Assembly (NCBI GenBank): GCA_028286915.1
Contig: JAQBQQ010000019.1
Coordinates: 1 to 53,228, forward strand
DNA: 53,228 bases
From: Candidatus Peribacteria bacterium
GTDB taxonomy: Bacteria > Patescibacteriota > Gracilibacteria > Peribacterales > Peribacteraceae
Direction of reading: 5' to 3'
Shown here: in pieces, positions 25,821 through 32,896 of the stretch
Position numbering within the stretch: the first letter of the stretch is position 1
Layout of the letters: each line of letters begins with the position of its first letter
The notes under the pieces: generated by a model
Seen by the model: only the letters and a program-made list of their open reading frames with translations
Database searches by the model: none
Told to the model about the DNA's origin: nothing
Translations under genes and position numbers: made by a program

Positions 25821-26495
25821 ATGTTTTCACTGTTTCTGCGATCCATCGGCTCGGCTGCCGCAATCTTTCTGGCTTTACCTGTATTCATGCCTGTTCATAC
25901 CGTTTCGACTCCTGTTTTCGTGCCCGAACCGGCGCTGGCCAAAAGCTACCGGCCGAACATTGTACAAAAAGAACCGCCTGTCACGAAGGCAGCACAACCA
26001 ATTACCGGCAACAGCGTGCCCGGCGTGGGCGAACCGAACCGGCTTAGAATTCCATCCATTCAACTTTCCACCCTTACGGAGCGTATCAGTCTGTTACCCG
26101 ATGGAAAACTGGATGTGCCCGTAAACCCGCTTCAACTCGGCTGGTACTCGCTGGGTGTAAAACCGGGCGAGCAAGGCAACGCCGTTATTGACGGCCACAA
26201 AGATACCGCTGCCGGACCGGCGGCATTCTGGAATTTAAAAAATGTACAGGCAGGCGACACCATCTATGTCACCGATGCGAATGGAACGGAACGATCTTTT
26301 GCTGTACGCGCGACGGCTGTATATGACGTGGATAATGCGCCCATGGAACAAATTTTCGGTAAAGCCGATGGCGCGCACTTAAACCTTATTACATGTGCCG
26401 GCGTCTGGAGCAAAAAATGGAATCACTACGACAAGCGCCTCATTATTTATAGCGATCTGGTCACCGACATGCACGTGGCGGTTGCAGAGCAATAA
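25821..26495 (+). CDS. Sortase, class F-like
   Basis: 224 aa. Signal anchor (about 5-28), Pro-rich linker, then a sortase barrel. Catalytic residues H126 (DGHKD), C192 (LITCAG) and R206 (YDKRLIIY) are all present. It resembles the other two sortases of the window in the GWYS/GW-x-APG strand, the GD-x-x-x-V turn and the HLNLITC strand. It sits 175 bases upstream of the LPNTG-protein gene, which in turn precedes a third sortase, so the LPNTG protein is the natural substrate candidate. Position suggests surface display or polymer assembly rather than housekeeping anchoring (inference). Confidence 0.93.
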   Translation: MFSLFLRSIGSAAAIFLALPVFMPVHTVSTPVFVPEPALAKSYRPNIVQKEPPVTKAAQPITGNSVPGVGEPNRLRIPSIQLSTLTERISLLPDGKLDVPVNPLQLGWYSLGVKPGEQGNAVIDGHKDTAAGPAAFWNLKNVQAGDTIYVTDANGTERSFAVRATAVYDVDNAPMEQIFGKADGAHLNLITCAGVWSKKWNHYDKRLIIYSDLVTDMHVAVAEQ

Positions 26496-26670
26496 TCCGT
26501 ACAACTTTCCATTCGCTTTTACCGCTTAAAAGAGTATTTCAAGGCACCAGCATTGTATGTGCACAACGTAGCCGCACTCGTGCCGTAAAACTCGTCCGGA
26601 AAGTTGCGAAAGACATGCCGGCGTATCCCGTCACAGAGAGTGCTTCTATTTATTATTTACCCAATTTCCT

Positions 26671-27000
26671 ATGAAGAGAGCACTTTCAATCGCAGCCGTG
26701 GCGGCAAGTCTGAGCTTGGCATTGCCGGTTATGGCGCAAATGACCACCGGCTCGTCATCATCATCCGTCAGCAGTATAAACGGCACCATCGGCACCTCAT
26801 CCAGCAGCTCTTTTTCTTTGAATAATACAACAACGTCGTCCGTAGGTGGATCTTCTCTTTCCTCGGGCAGTATGACATCCGGAACCGCTGCGAGCGGCAT
26901 GATGAGCGCAAGCGGTACCGCAGGCAGCTCCATGAGCGGCAAAACCAGCTCTATTCCGACACGTCTCCCTAATACCGGTGGCGGAGGAATGGCGCAGTAA
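26671..27000 (+). CDS. Small Ser/Gly/Thr-rich secreted protein ending in LPNTG
   Basis: 109 aa. Signal peptide (about 1-22, cleavage after VMA) and then about 70 residues of Ser, Thr, Gly and Met in no fixed repeat. The C-terminus reads IPTRLPNTGGGGMAQ: an exact LPxTG motif, but only six residues follow, without the hydrophobic helix and basic tail that normally hold sortase substrates in the membrane. It is flanked on both sides by sortase genes on the same strand. It could be a soluble sortase substrate or surface adhesin/matrix protein. Low sequence complexity is real and not a shadow: the frame has a clean signal peptide and stop. Confidence 0.82.
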   Translation: MKRALSIAAVAASLSLALPVMAQMTTGSSSSSVSSINGTIGTSSSSSFSLNNTTTSSVGGSSLSSGSMTSGTAASGMMSASGTAGSSMSGKTSSIPTRLPNTGGGGMAQ

Positions 27001-27021
27001 TATTTTTGCACTACTTACCGG

Positions 27022-27051
27022 GACGACCTGTAACGTACGTTACAGGTCGTC
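27022..27051. repeat. 30-bp perfect palindrome between the LPNTG and sortase genes
   Basis: Two 15-base arms (GACGACCTGTAACGT / ACGTTACAGGTCGTC) with no spacer. It lies 22 bases after the LPNTG-protein stop and 16 before the next ATG. No T-run follows on either strand, so it could be an operator or an RNA hairpin for attenuation or stability rather than a simple terminator. Confidence 0.85.
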
Positions 27052-27066
27052 GGTCTATACATTGCC

Positions 27067-27696
27067 ATGAACCGCTCACGCGTCTTTGCCGGCGCCGCTA
27101 TGACCTTACTGCTTGCCGCAGCCTCGTTTATTGCGTCGGCAACCGCATGGCAGGAAACCAGTTCCACGCCCCAACCGGTCTCTGTCTCCGGATCTACCGC
27201 AGGCATAAGCCCGGGTATGGCGCAGACATTCCAAAGCAGTGACATTCAGGCAGGATTTCCGATCCGCCTGCGCATTCGGAACATTCATGTGGATGCCGCA
27301 GTGGAACAGGTTGGCACGAATGAAAACCAGGAAATGCAAACGCCAACCGAATGGAATAATGTCGGCTGGTACGCACCGGGGCCCCGGCCCGGCCAGCAAG
27401 GCACGGCGGTTATGGCAGGACACCTGGATAGTAAAACGGGCAAAGCCGTGTTTTGGGACCTTCAAAAACTGAAGCCCGGCGATACCGTGGATGTAGTGGA
27501 CTCCGCCGGCCACACGCTCACCTTCACTGTCAAGCACAAGGAAACCTACACCGATACAACGGCACCGATGCAGAAAATATTCGGACAAACAGATGGCATA
27601 CATTTAAATCTAATCACCTGCGGCGGAACATGGAATAAAACAGCAGGGCGCTATGAGGAGAAGCTGGTGGTGTACACGGAGCTTGCTCCGGATTAA
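27067..27696 (+). CDS. Sortase, class F-like, with altered catalytic Arg position
   Basis: 209 aa. Signal peptide/anchor (about 5-27), linker, sortase barrel. H119 (AGHLD) and C185 (LITCGG) are present. The Arg that the two other sortases carry in YD-x-R-L is Lys here (K199 in YEEKLVVY); R195 lies four residues earlier and might substitute. The start codon has TATAC 6-10 bases upstream, so an additional promoter after the palindrome is possible. Third gene of the sortase-LPNTG-sortase set. The change may alter substrate choice or activity (inference). Confidence 0.9.
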   Translation: MNRSRVFAGAAMTLLLAAASFIASATAWQETSSTPQPVSVSGSTAGISPGMAQTFQSSDIQAGFPIRLRIRNIHVDAAVEQVGTNENQEMQTPTEWNNVGWYAPGPRPGQQGTAVMAGHLDSKTGKAVFWDLQKLKPGDTVDVVDSAGHTLTFTVKHKETYTDTTAPMQKIFGQTDGIHLNLITCGGTWNKTAGRYEEKLVVYTELAPD

Positions 27697-27792
27697 GAAG
27701 GCGAAAACTCTTCTGGAGCTTTATAAAGTATTATGGGATATGTATTATGGGAATTTCCATACTACATACTACATTCCCCCTACCCCATACGT

Positions 27793-27978
27793 ATGGAACT
27801 AGAACACACCTTTGCCTGTCCGTATTGTGGCGATACCGTGTCCGTCCTGCTGGACCTGTCCAATGACGGGGACCATAACTATGTGGAAGATTGCGAAACG
27901 TGCTGTAACCCTATTGAGCTGTTTTTCAGTGTCCGTAACGGCACTATGATCACTTTTGATGCGGATGTGGTGACGTAA
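27793..27978 (+). CDS. CPXCG-motif cysteine-rich protein
   Basis: 61 aa from MELEHT; 20 track codons before it are rejected as they cross repeat-like sequence. Zinc-ribbon-like small protein of the CPXCG family: CPYCG near residue 9-13, a LDLSNDG turn, then EDCETCC-x-PIE, the hallmark paired cysteines, and a basic-to-acidic end. Function unknown; the cysteines surely bind a metal. Just upstream are imperfect 7-base steps (tactaca-tactaca) and a C-rich tract (attccccctacccc) similar to other leaders here. Confidence 0.88.
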   Translation: MELEHTFACPYCGDTVSVLLDLSNDGDHNYVEDCETCCNPIELFFSVRNGTMITFDADVVT

Positions 27979-28040
27979 AGTGCTGCTGTTTTCATGCCTG
28001 GCTTGTTATTAGTTTATTTCTCTCGATTATTTTGAATTAA

Positions 28041-28072
28041 GTATTGCAATTGTAATACTATTGCATTAATAT
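28041..28072 (+). promoter_or_regulatory. Promoter and possible operator of the csp-fur pair
   Basis: TTGCAA (28044), 17 bases, TAATAT (28067-28072). The -35 is embedded in an 18-base imperfect palindrome GTATTGCAATTGTAATAC (28041-28058), which could be bound by the Fur-like protein encoded two genes downstream. The 5' leader would be about 60 bases long, ending in a T/C tract. Confidence 0.5.
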
Positions 28073-28138
28073 ACGCGTGGATTATGAGGCCGGGTAGCCG
28101 CCCATCCTCAAAAATCCATTTTTCTTCCCACTTTTTTT

Positions 28139-28336
28139 ATGGCAAACGGCGTTATCAAAAAGAAAATGCAGGACAAGGGTTTCGGTTTTATTTCCATGGA
28201 AGGTGCCAGCGATATCTTCTTCCATATCTCCGCTACAGACGGACAGTTTGACTCGCTCCGCGAAGGACAGGCTGTAACGTTTGATATCGAAGATAGCCCA
28301 AAGGGCAGCCGCGCAATCAATGTGCAGGTAGCGTAA
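28139..28336 (+). CDS. Cold-shock domain protein
   Basis: 65 aa, a single OB-fold cold-shock domain. RNP1 KGFGFI and RNP2 DIFFHIS are intact, and the family-typical EGQAVTFDIEDSPKG follows; the first strand is NGVIKKKMQDKGFGF rather than the usual KWFN. It binds single-stranded RNA or DNA and can act as RNA chaperone. The long predicted leader (about 60 bases), unusual for this window, is in keeping with post-transcriptional control of csp genes. It ends 22 bases before the Fur-family gene and is probably cotranscribed with it. Confidence 0.95.
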   Translation: MANGVIKKKMQDKGFGFISMEGASDIFFHISATDGQFDSLREGQAVTFDIEDSPKGSRAINVQVA

Positions 28337-28358
28337 TAACTCTTTCATCATAGAAGAC

Positions 28359-28784
28359 ATGAATACCACTTCTTCTATTGCTCACCTACTAAAAGCGCAG
28401 GGGTTGCGCGATACGCAGCCCCGGCGCATGGTGATGCAGGCACTCATCCACATACAATCCCCCGCCTCACCGTACGACATCCAGAAATGGATCACCGCAC
28501 AGGAAAACACGATCAATACCGTGACCGTCTACCGCGTGCTGGAAGTATTTGAATCACTCGGACTCGTGCACCGCCACCCCAGTAGCGGGCTTTATTTCCC
28601 ATGCTCCATCCCGGAGATAAAGGGTCATCATGGTTTTTTACATTGCACCAAGTGCCATCTTGTTGAAGAGTTTCATAATCCGGAACTGTGTGTCATAGAA
28701 AATGCCATCGCCAAAAAGGCAGGATTCAAAGCAAAAAATCATCTGAGTGAGATTGTGGGAGTGTGCAAAGGGTGCGTATTGTAA
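28359..28784 (+). CDS. Fur-family metalloregulator
   Basis: 141 aa. N-terminal winged helix with RDTQPRRMVMQAL, the SPYDIQKW helix and NTVTVYRVLEVFESLGLV recognition region; C-terminal dimer domain with HHGFLHCTKCHLVEEF and the second C-x2-C pair (CKGC), so a structural Cys4 zinc site is complete. The HH-x-F-x-C-x-x-C region fits Fur/Zur/PerR equally; the cognate metal cannot be named. Probably cotranscribed with the cold-shock gene and possibly autoregulated through the palindrome over their promoter. Copper and metal genes are encoded some kilobases downstream. Confidence 0.93.
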   Translation: MNTTSSIAHLLKAQGLRDTQPRRMVMQALIHIQSPASPYDIQKWITAQENTINTVTVYRVLEVFESLGLVHRHPSSGLYFPCSIPEIKGHHGFLHCTKCHLVEEFHNPELCVIENAIAKKAGFKAKNHLSEIVGVCKGCVL

Positions 28785-28946
28785 TTGAAAATTGAGAATG
28801 ACAGATCTCCGCTCTTCATCAAAACGATATCTGTATGGTTAATAGGGGAAAGATGCCATTCACTTTGAATTCGAATACTAATACTTTTCAAGCATATACG
28901 CTGCAGGTTAAGAGATTATTTGAACACAATGCGTTAGTATTGCTTC

Positions 28947-30731
28947 ATGCCTGCCGAAAAAAAGAAGCGTGCATCACTTGGCCGTATATTTCTTACATAT
29001 CTGCGCATTGCGCGGCGGTACCCTTGGTCCGGAATTCTTGTATTCCTCTGCTACGGCATTGGCGTCATAATGGGCGACATTCTGCTGAAGTATTATTATA
29101 AGCTGATATTTGACCGCATTGCCGGCGTGGATCCGCATCAGATTGCATGGATGGACTTAAAGCCGCTGTTTCTCATGGTGGTATTTTTCATCATCACCTT
29201 TAATCTTTTTTTCCGCATTGCGGATTTTTGTATCGTCTATCTGCAGTCCAACATGATGCGTGAACTGCAGAATTATGCGCTGGAAAAACTGCAGCGTCAC
29301 TCCTATAACTTTTTCGTCGGCAGTTTTACCGGCGGACTGGTGGCCAAAGTAAAACGCTTCACGCGTGCGTTTGAAACCATTCATGACAAACTTGTCTTTA
29401 ATTTCTGGTTTACCGGGCTGAATCTTATTGGCGTTTTTATAGTGCTGCTGATTACCATTCCATTCCTTGCGTGGTTCTTCGCCCTCTGGTGTGTTGCGTA
29501 CCTTGTAGTAACGACTCTCTTTGTACGGTACCGGATGCGCTACGACCTGCTGGAAGCCGAAGCCGATTCCGCTGTTACGGGACAGCTGGCGGATATCATC
29601 ACCAATATTTTAAACCTGAAAGTTTTTACATCCGGCAAACGTGAGCTGCAACATTTTGCCGGATACACGCAAAACGAATACAAAGCCCGCACGCGTGCCT
29701 GGTACCTGGGAAACAGCTTCTACGCTTTGCAGGCGACTGCCATGGGTATTCTGGAAATTGTCGGTATCTATACGACACTGCATTTATGGCTGGACGGGAA
29801 AATTACAGCCGGTACCGTCATCTTGGTGCAGACATATTTTACGACTGTGAGCATGAAGATATGGGAAATAGGCCGGGCGCTGGGTGACACATTCAAAGCC
29901 TTATCCGATGCCGAAGAAATGGTTTCTATTCTGGAGCTCCCGCTGGAAGTGCAGGACCCGGCTGTGCCCAAAAAGTCCCGCATGAAGAAAGGACACATCG
30001 CCTTTAAAAAATCTTCCTTCGGTTACAGCACGCAAAAAAATGTGTTTGATGCATTCACTCTGGATATTCCGGCCGGACAACGAGTAGGAATTGTGGGTCA
30101 TTCGGGCGCCGGTAAATCCACACTGTTCAAATTACTTTTAAGATTTCTGGATGTTACCGGCGGCAGCATTACTGTCGACGGACAGGATATCCGCACCGTC
30201 ACACAGGATGATTTGCGGACATGCATGAGCTATGTGCCGCAGGATCCTATTTTGTTCCACCGGAGTCTTTTAGAAAATATCGCCTATGCCAGAGCCGGCG
30301 CAACACCGGAGGAAGTAATGGAGGCTGCCAGGCGCGCTCATGCCCATGATTTTATAGAAAGTCTGCCGGCGGGTTACGACACTCTTGTCGGTGAGCGCGG
30401 TGTAAAACTGTCCGGCGGCGAGCGCCAGCGTATTGCCATAGCACGGGCAACGCTTAAAAACGCACCGATTCTTTTACTGGATGAAGCCACGAGCTCGCTG
30501 GATTCACTCAGTGAAAAATATGTACAGGAACAACTGGCGGAATTAATGCGAGGCCGCACCACGCTGGCCATTGCCCACCGCATTTCCACCATCCGCCAGA
30601 TGGACCGTATTCTGGTTATGGACAAAGGCGCCATTACGGAAGACGGCACGCACGATGAACTGCTGACAAAAAACGGGACGTACGCATCACTCTGGATGCA
30701 TCAATCACAGGGATTTTTGACAGAGGAATGA
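28947..30731 (+). CDS. ABC exporter half-transporter (fused membrane and ATPase domains)
   Basis: 594 aa. Membrane domain of about six helices (residues 20-320), preceded by a short basic N-terminus (MPAEKKKRA). The nucleotide-binding domain has Walker A GHSGAGKST, Q-loop YVPQD, signature LSGGERQRIAIARA, Walker B ILLLDEATSSLD and H-loop AIAHR. This is the MsbA/lipid- or peptide-exporter type; it would act as a homodimer. Substrate unknown. A TAGTAT box ends 6 bases before the ATG, suggesting a leaderless message. Followed by a strong terminator at 30875-30904. Confidence 0.95.
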   Translation: MPAEKKKRASLGRIFLTYLRIARRYPWSGILVFLCYGIGVIMGDILLKYYYKLIFDRIAGVDPHQIAWMDLKPLFLMVVFFIITFNLFFRIADFCIVYLQSNMMRELQNYALEKLQRHSYNFFVGSFTGGLVAKVKRFTRAFETIHDKLVFNFWFTGLNLIGVFIVLLITIPFLAWFFALWCVAYLVVTTLFVRYRMRYDLLEAEADSAVTGQLADIITNILNLKVFTSGKRELQHFAGYTQNEYKARTRAWYLGNSFYALQATAMGILEIVGIYTTLHLWLDGKITAGTVILVQTYFTTVSMKIWEIGRALGDTFKALSDAEEMVSILELPLEVQDPAVPKKSRMKKGHIAFKKSSFGYSTQKNVFDAFTLDIPAGQRVGIVGHSGAGKSTLFKLLLRFLDVTGGSITVDGQDIRTVTQDDLRTCMSYVPQDPILFHRSLLENIAYARAGATPEEVMEAARRAHAHDFIESLPAGYDTLVGERGVKLSGGERQRIAIARATLKNAPILLLDEATSSLDSLSEKYVQEQLAELMRGRTTLAIAHRISTIRQMDRILVMDKGAITEDGTHDELLTKNGTYASLWMHQSQGFLTEE

Positions 30732-30739
30732 TGGATGAA

Positions 30740-30771
30740 CAAAAACCGCCTCCACCCGAACAGAGTGGAGG
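30740..30771 (-). terminator. Minus-strand intrinsic terminator
   Basis: Read on the minus strand: CCTCCAC, 9-base loop, GTGGAGG, then CGGTTTTTG. A 7-bp stem with T-run; it implies a minus-strand transcript in a region with no annotated minus-strand gene. Confidence 0.6.
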
Positions 30772-30874
30772 AGAATGTTCTCTAGCCGTAATATCAGCGC
30801 CATGCCGCCCAACCGAGCACGGCGAGCAGAATGACGAAGAGAAGCTTCCTGGTGAATGAATAACTGAGACTATG

Positions 30875-30904
30875 CCGCTTTCCCTTCGGGGAAGGCGGTT
30901 TTTT
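30875..30904 (+). terminator. Intrinsic terminator of the ABC exporter gene
   Basis: CCGCTTTCCC - TTCG - GGGAAGGCGG, a 10-bp stem (one T-G wobble) with a stable UUCG loop, followed by six T. The 30732-31072 gap of 341 bases otherwise holds the minus-strand terminator, an AT-rich stretch and the next promoter. Confidence 0.88.
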
Positions 30905-30992
30905 GTTCTATCTGGTAGAAATATATTAGAGCTATATCTTGATGGTTTGCTTAAACCTAAGCCAAAAACTTTGGTTGTACCTATTGATTTTA

Positions 30993-31020
30993 TTGACAGT
31001 ATTTTATATTATTATATAAT
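30993..31020 (+). promoter_or_regulatory. Fully consensus sigma-70-type promoter
   Basis: Perfect TTGACA, 16 bases, perfect TATAAT, in an AT-rich stretch. It drives the G+C-rich gene at 31073. Predicted leader about 45 bases with a GAGG ribosome-binding site. Confidence 0.85.
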
Positions 31021-31072
31021 AGTAATTAAGTCTATTTACCCTGTTCTTTTAGGCAATGTCTGAGGTCTGAAC

Positions 31073-31333
31073 ATGACGGAGATCATGATCACCCCGCTCG
31101 TCGCAAGGATCACCAAGACCGTCGGCCGCCGCCGAGGCCACGTCAACTCCCGGCAGGTCGGATGTCTCACTAAGGTGAGGCAACACACCCGAGGGAGCAG
31201 GGTGACCCCCGGCCAGATCAACCTCCTCGCGTCGCGCGACGAATGGGAAGAGATCGCGGATCGGCTGGAAACCCGCCGCCCCCGAGGCGGCATGAATGCG
31301 GTCCGGCTGAGCTTCTACAAGAACGGAATGTAG
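31073..31333 (+). CDS. Small basic protein, foreign-looking transcription unit
   Basis: 86 aa, rich in Arg/Lys (RRRGH, TRRPRGG), no signal peptide or membrane segment, not recognised. It has a real Shine-Dalgarno sequence (GAGG, 7 bases before ATG), a fully consensus promoter and two hairpins after the stop. Third codon positions are strongly G/C (ATC, GTC, CGG, CTC), unlike neighbours. Central segment RVTPGQINLLASRDEWEEIADRL looks like a folded helix pair; the basic N-terminus could bind nucleic acid (guess). Together these traits suggest recent transfer of a self-contained gene. Opposite-strand ORFs over it are shadows. Confidence 0.68.
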   Translation: MTEIMITPLVARITKTVGRRRGHVNSRQVGCLTKVRQHTRGSRVTPGQINLLASRDEWEEIADRLETRRPRGGMNAVRLSFYKNGM

Positions 31334-31340
31334 ACTTCCC

Positions 31341-31394
31341 GCCCGAAACGTTCGGGCAACCGGCCGCTCGCACATCTGTGCGAAGCGGCCGTTT
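31341..31394 (+). terminator. Tandem terminator hairpins of the 31073 gene
   Basis: GCCCGAA-ACG-TTCGGGC (31341-31357) is followed by CGGCCGCT CGCACA-TC-TGTGCG-A-AGCGGCCG (31361-31391) and GTTTC. The second stem has 14 bp with a one-base bulge. Confidence 0.78.
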
Positions 31395-31426
31395 CAATAT
31401 GCACTATAAAAATTTATCTCATACGA

Positions 31427-31456
31427 TTGTACGACGCCGACAAAACGCAGTATTCT
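31427..31456 (+). promoter_or_regulatory. Leaderless-type promoter of the YibE/F gene
   Basis: TTGTAC, 18 bases, TATTCT, then 6 pyrimidines (ttcccc) and ATG. The message should have no leader or only a base or two. Confidence 0.5.
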
Positions 31457-31462
31457 TTCCCC

Positions 31463-32659
31463 ATGAAACCACGCCATTTTTCTCTTGTCGCATTTACCGC
31501 CATCAGCCTTGTTTTTACCATGCCTTCTATTTTGCAGGCACAGAACGATCCATTGAACTCATCCTCAGCCGACAATGCATCAGCGGCGCTAAGCCAGCCC
31601 AAGAGTGAATTCGAACGCGGCAAAGTATTGGCCATTACCAAGGAAGTGCCCGACAATTTTGCAGGGATCGACCGTACGGTACAAACGGTCCATATAAAAA
31701 TAACGGCAGGGCCGGATACAGGAAAAGAGTTCGATTTGGAAAATGGAGTTCTGGGCAACCGTAATGATATGCGCCTGAGCGTAGGTGAAACAGTAGTTTT
31801 GGAAAAGCTGGAAAAATCCGATGGAAATATTGAATATCAGGTACGTGAAAAATACCGTCTGCCAGCCGTCCTCTATCTTGGACTTTTCTTCGTCGTTCTT
31901 GCATTCGCATTCGGCGGCATTACCGGCCTTACCTCGTTGCTCGGGCTGGTAGTGAGCGTGTTTATACTCATGTTCTTTGTGATACCAAAAATTGTAGCCG
32001 GCTCCGATCCTCTTACCGTGTGCCTCATTGCCTCTTTCGCCATTGCCTGCACATCGCTATATCTGGCACACGGCTTTCATAAGCGCACGACTGTAGCTCT
32101 TATCAGCACCCTCGTAACGCTTGCTATCTCCGCCATTCTGGCCGTGTCATTCGTGCATATTGCCAAGCTGTTTGGCATGGGCAGCGAGGAATCCATGTTC
32201 CTGCAGTACGGCGTGCTGGACAAAGTGGATCTGCGCGGGCTGCTGCTGGGCGGTATTATTATCGGCTGTCTGGGCGTACTGGATGATGTGACCACGGCGC
32301 AAACCGCGGCCATAGATGAAATCGGCAAAGCCAACCCCAATATGTCGTATCATGATTTACGCAAGGCAGGCATGTCCGTCGGCAAAGAGCATATTGCCTC
32401 ACTTATTAACACACTCGCACTCGCGTACGTGGGCGCCTCACTTCCGCTGCTTTTACTGTTCAAAGTACAGGCCGATTCACCCGCGTGGGTTGTGCTCAAC
32501 AGTGAATTTTTGGCCGAAGAAATTATCCGCACGCTGGTGGGAAGTTCCACGCTTCTGTTTGCCGTGCCTATCTCCACCTGGCTCGCCGCTTATCTACTGC
32601 GGAATGACCGGAATAAAAAATTTGAAGGACGCGGGCATTCGCATCATCATGGACATTGA
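31463..32659 (+). CDS. YibE/F-family membrane protein
   Basis: 398 aa from MKPRHF; 12 track codons upstream overlap the promoter. Signal peptide (about 1-26, QAQ), an extracytoplasmic beta domain (about 40-135; RGKVLAITKE, KITAGPDTGKEFDLENG), then about seven or eight membrane helices with GGIIIGCLGVLDDVTTAQTAA, the most conserved YibE/F segment, and an EEIIRTLVGSS helix. The C-terminus ends in a His-rich tail (GHSHHHGH) that could bind metal. Family function unknown; suggested to be a permease. A heptad array follows its stop. Faces the CopC-CopD gene convergently. Confidence 0.93.
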   Translation: MKPRHFSLVAFTAISLVFTMPSILQAQNDPLNSSSADNASAALSQPKSEFERGKVLAITKEVPDNFAGIDRTVQTVHIKITAGPDTGKEFDLENGVLGNRNDMRLSVGETVVLEKLEKSDGNIEYQVREKYRLPAVLYLGLFFVVLAFAFGGITGLTSLLGLVVSVFILMFFVIPKIVAGSDPLTVCLIASFAIACTSLYLAHGFHKRTTVALISTLVTLAISAILAVSFVHIAKLFGMGSEESMFLQYGVLDKVDLRGLLLGGIIIGCLGVLDDVTTAQTAAIDEIGKANPNMSYHDLRKAGMSVGKEHIASLINTLALAYVGASLPLLLLFKVQADSPAWVVLNSEFLAEEIIRTLVGSSTLLFAVPISTWLAAYLLRNDRNKKFEGRGHSHHHGH

Positions 32660-32666
32660 GGTGAAG

Positions 32667-32698
32667 TATGTAGTACGTAGTAAGTAGTATGTAGTAAG
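32667..32698. repeat. Heptad array after the YibE/F stop
   Basis: Four to five 7-base steps of GTA-N-GTA form (gtatgta-gtacgta-gtaagta-gtatgta-gtaag), 7 bases after the stop codon. Same unit type as the array after proS. Confidence 0.85.
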
Positions 32699-32725
32699 AA
32701 TATTTTTAATTTTCACTTCCATTTT

Positions 32726-32833
32726 ATGACCGGCATTTTTGATTTTGATGGCGAATATACTGAAATAAAAACAACACCCGCGGACAACAACCCACTCTGT
32801 TTTATAAAAATTTTTCACGATCAACAGGACTAA
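32726..32833 (+). CDS. Possible 35-aa protein between two heptad arrays
   Basis: Too short for the ORF track. ATG to TAA encodes 35 residues, starting MTGIFDFDGEY and ending FHDQQD; acidic, no membrane segment. The ATG follows a pyrimidine-rich stretch (ttttcacttccatttt) like native leaders. Against it: isolated position inside a repeat-bounded convergent junction, no visible promoter. It could be a remnant. Confidence 0.3.
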   Translation: MTGIFDFDGEYTEIKTTPADNNPLCFIKIFHDQQD

Positions 32834-32836
32834 CCC

Positions 32837-32892
32837 TTAATACTTAATACTTAATACTTAATACTTAATACTTAATACTTAATACTTAATAC
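32837..32892. repeat. Eight perfect TTAATAC heptads
   Basis: Eight exact tandem copies of TTAATAC, ending 4 bases before the stop codon of the CopC-CopD gene. On that gene's coding strand the unit reads GTATTAA, directly downstream of its stop, mirroring the array after YibE/F. Confidence 0.95.
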
Positions 32893-32896
32893 GTAT

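Noticed and set aside
28835-29101. 88-aa ORF upstream of the ABC exporter
   Set aside because: Runs into the exporter gene in another frame, no protein-like pattern.
30872-31063. 63-aa plus-strand ORF over the terminator and promoter
   Set aside because: Starts within the terminator hairpin and spans a consensus promoter. The AT-rich middle reads somewhat like protein, but there is no start context.
32594-32824. 76-aa minus-strand ORF
   Set aside because: Overlaps the YibE/F 3' end and a heptad array; composition is that of repeats.
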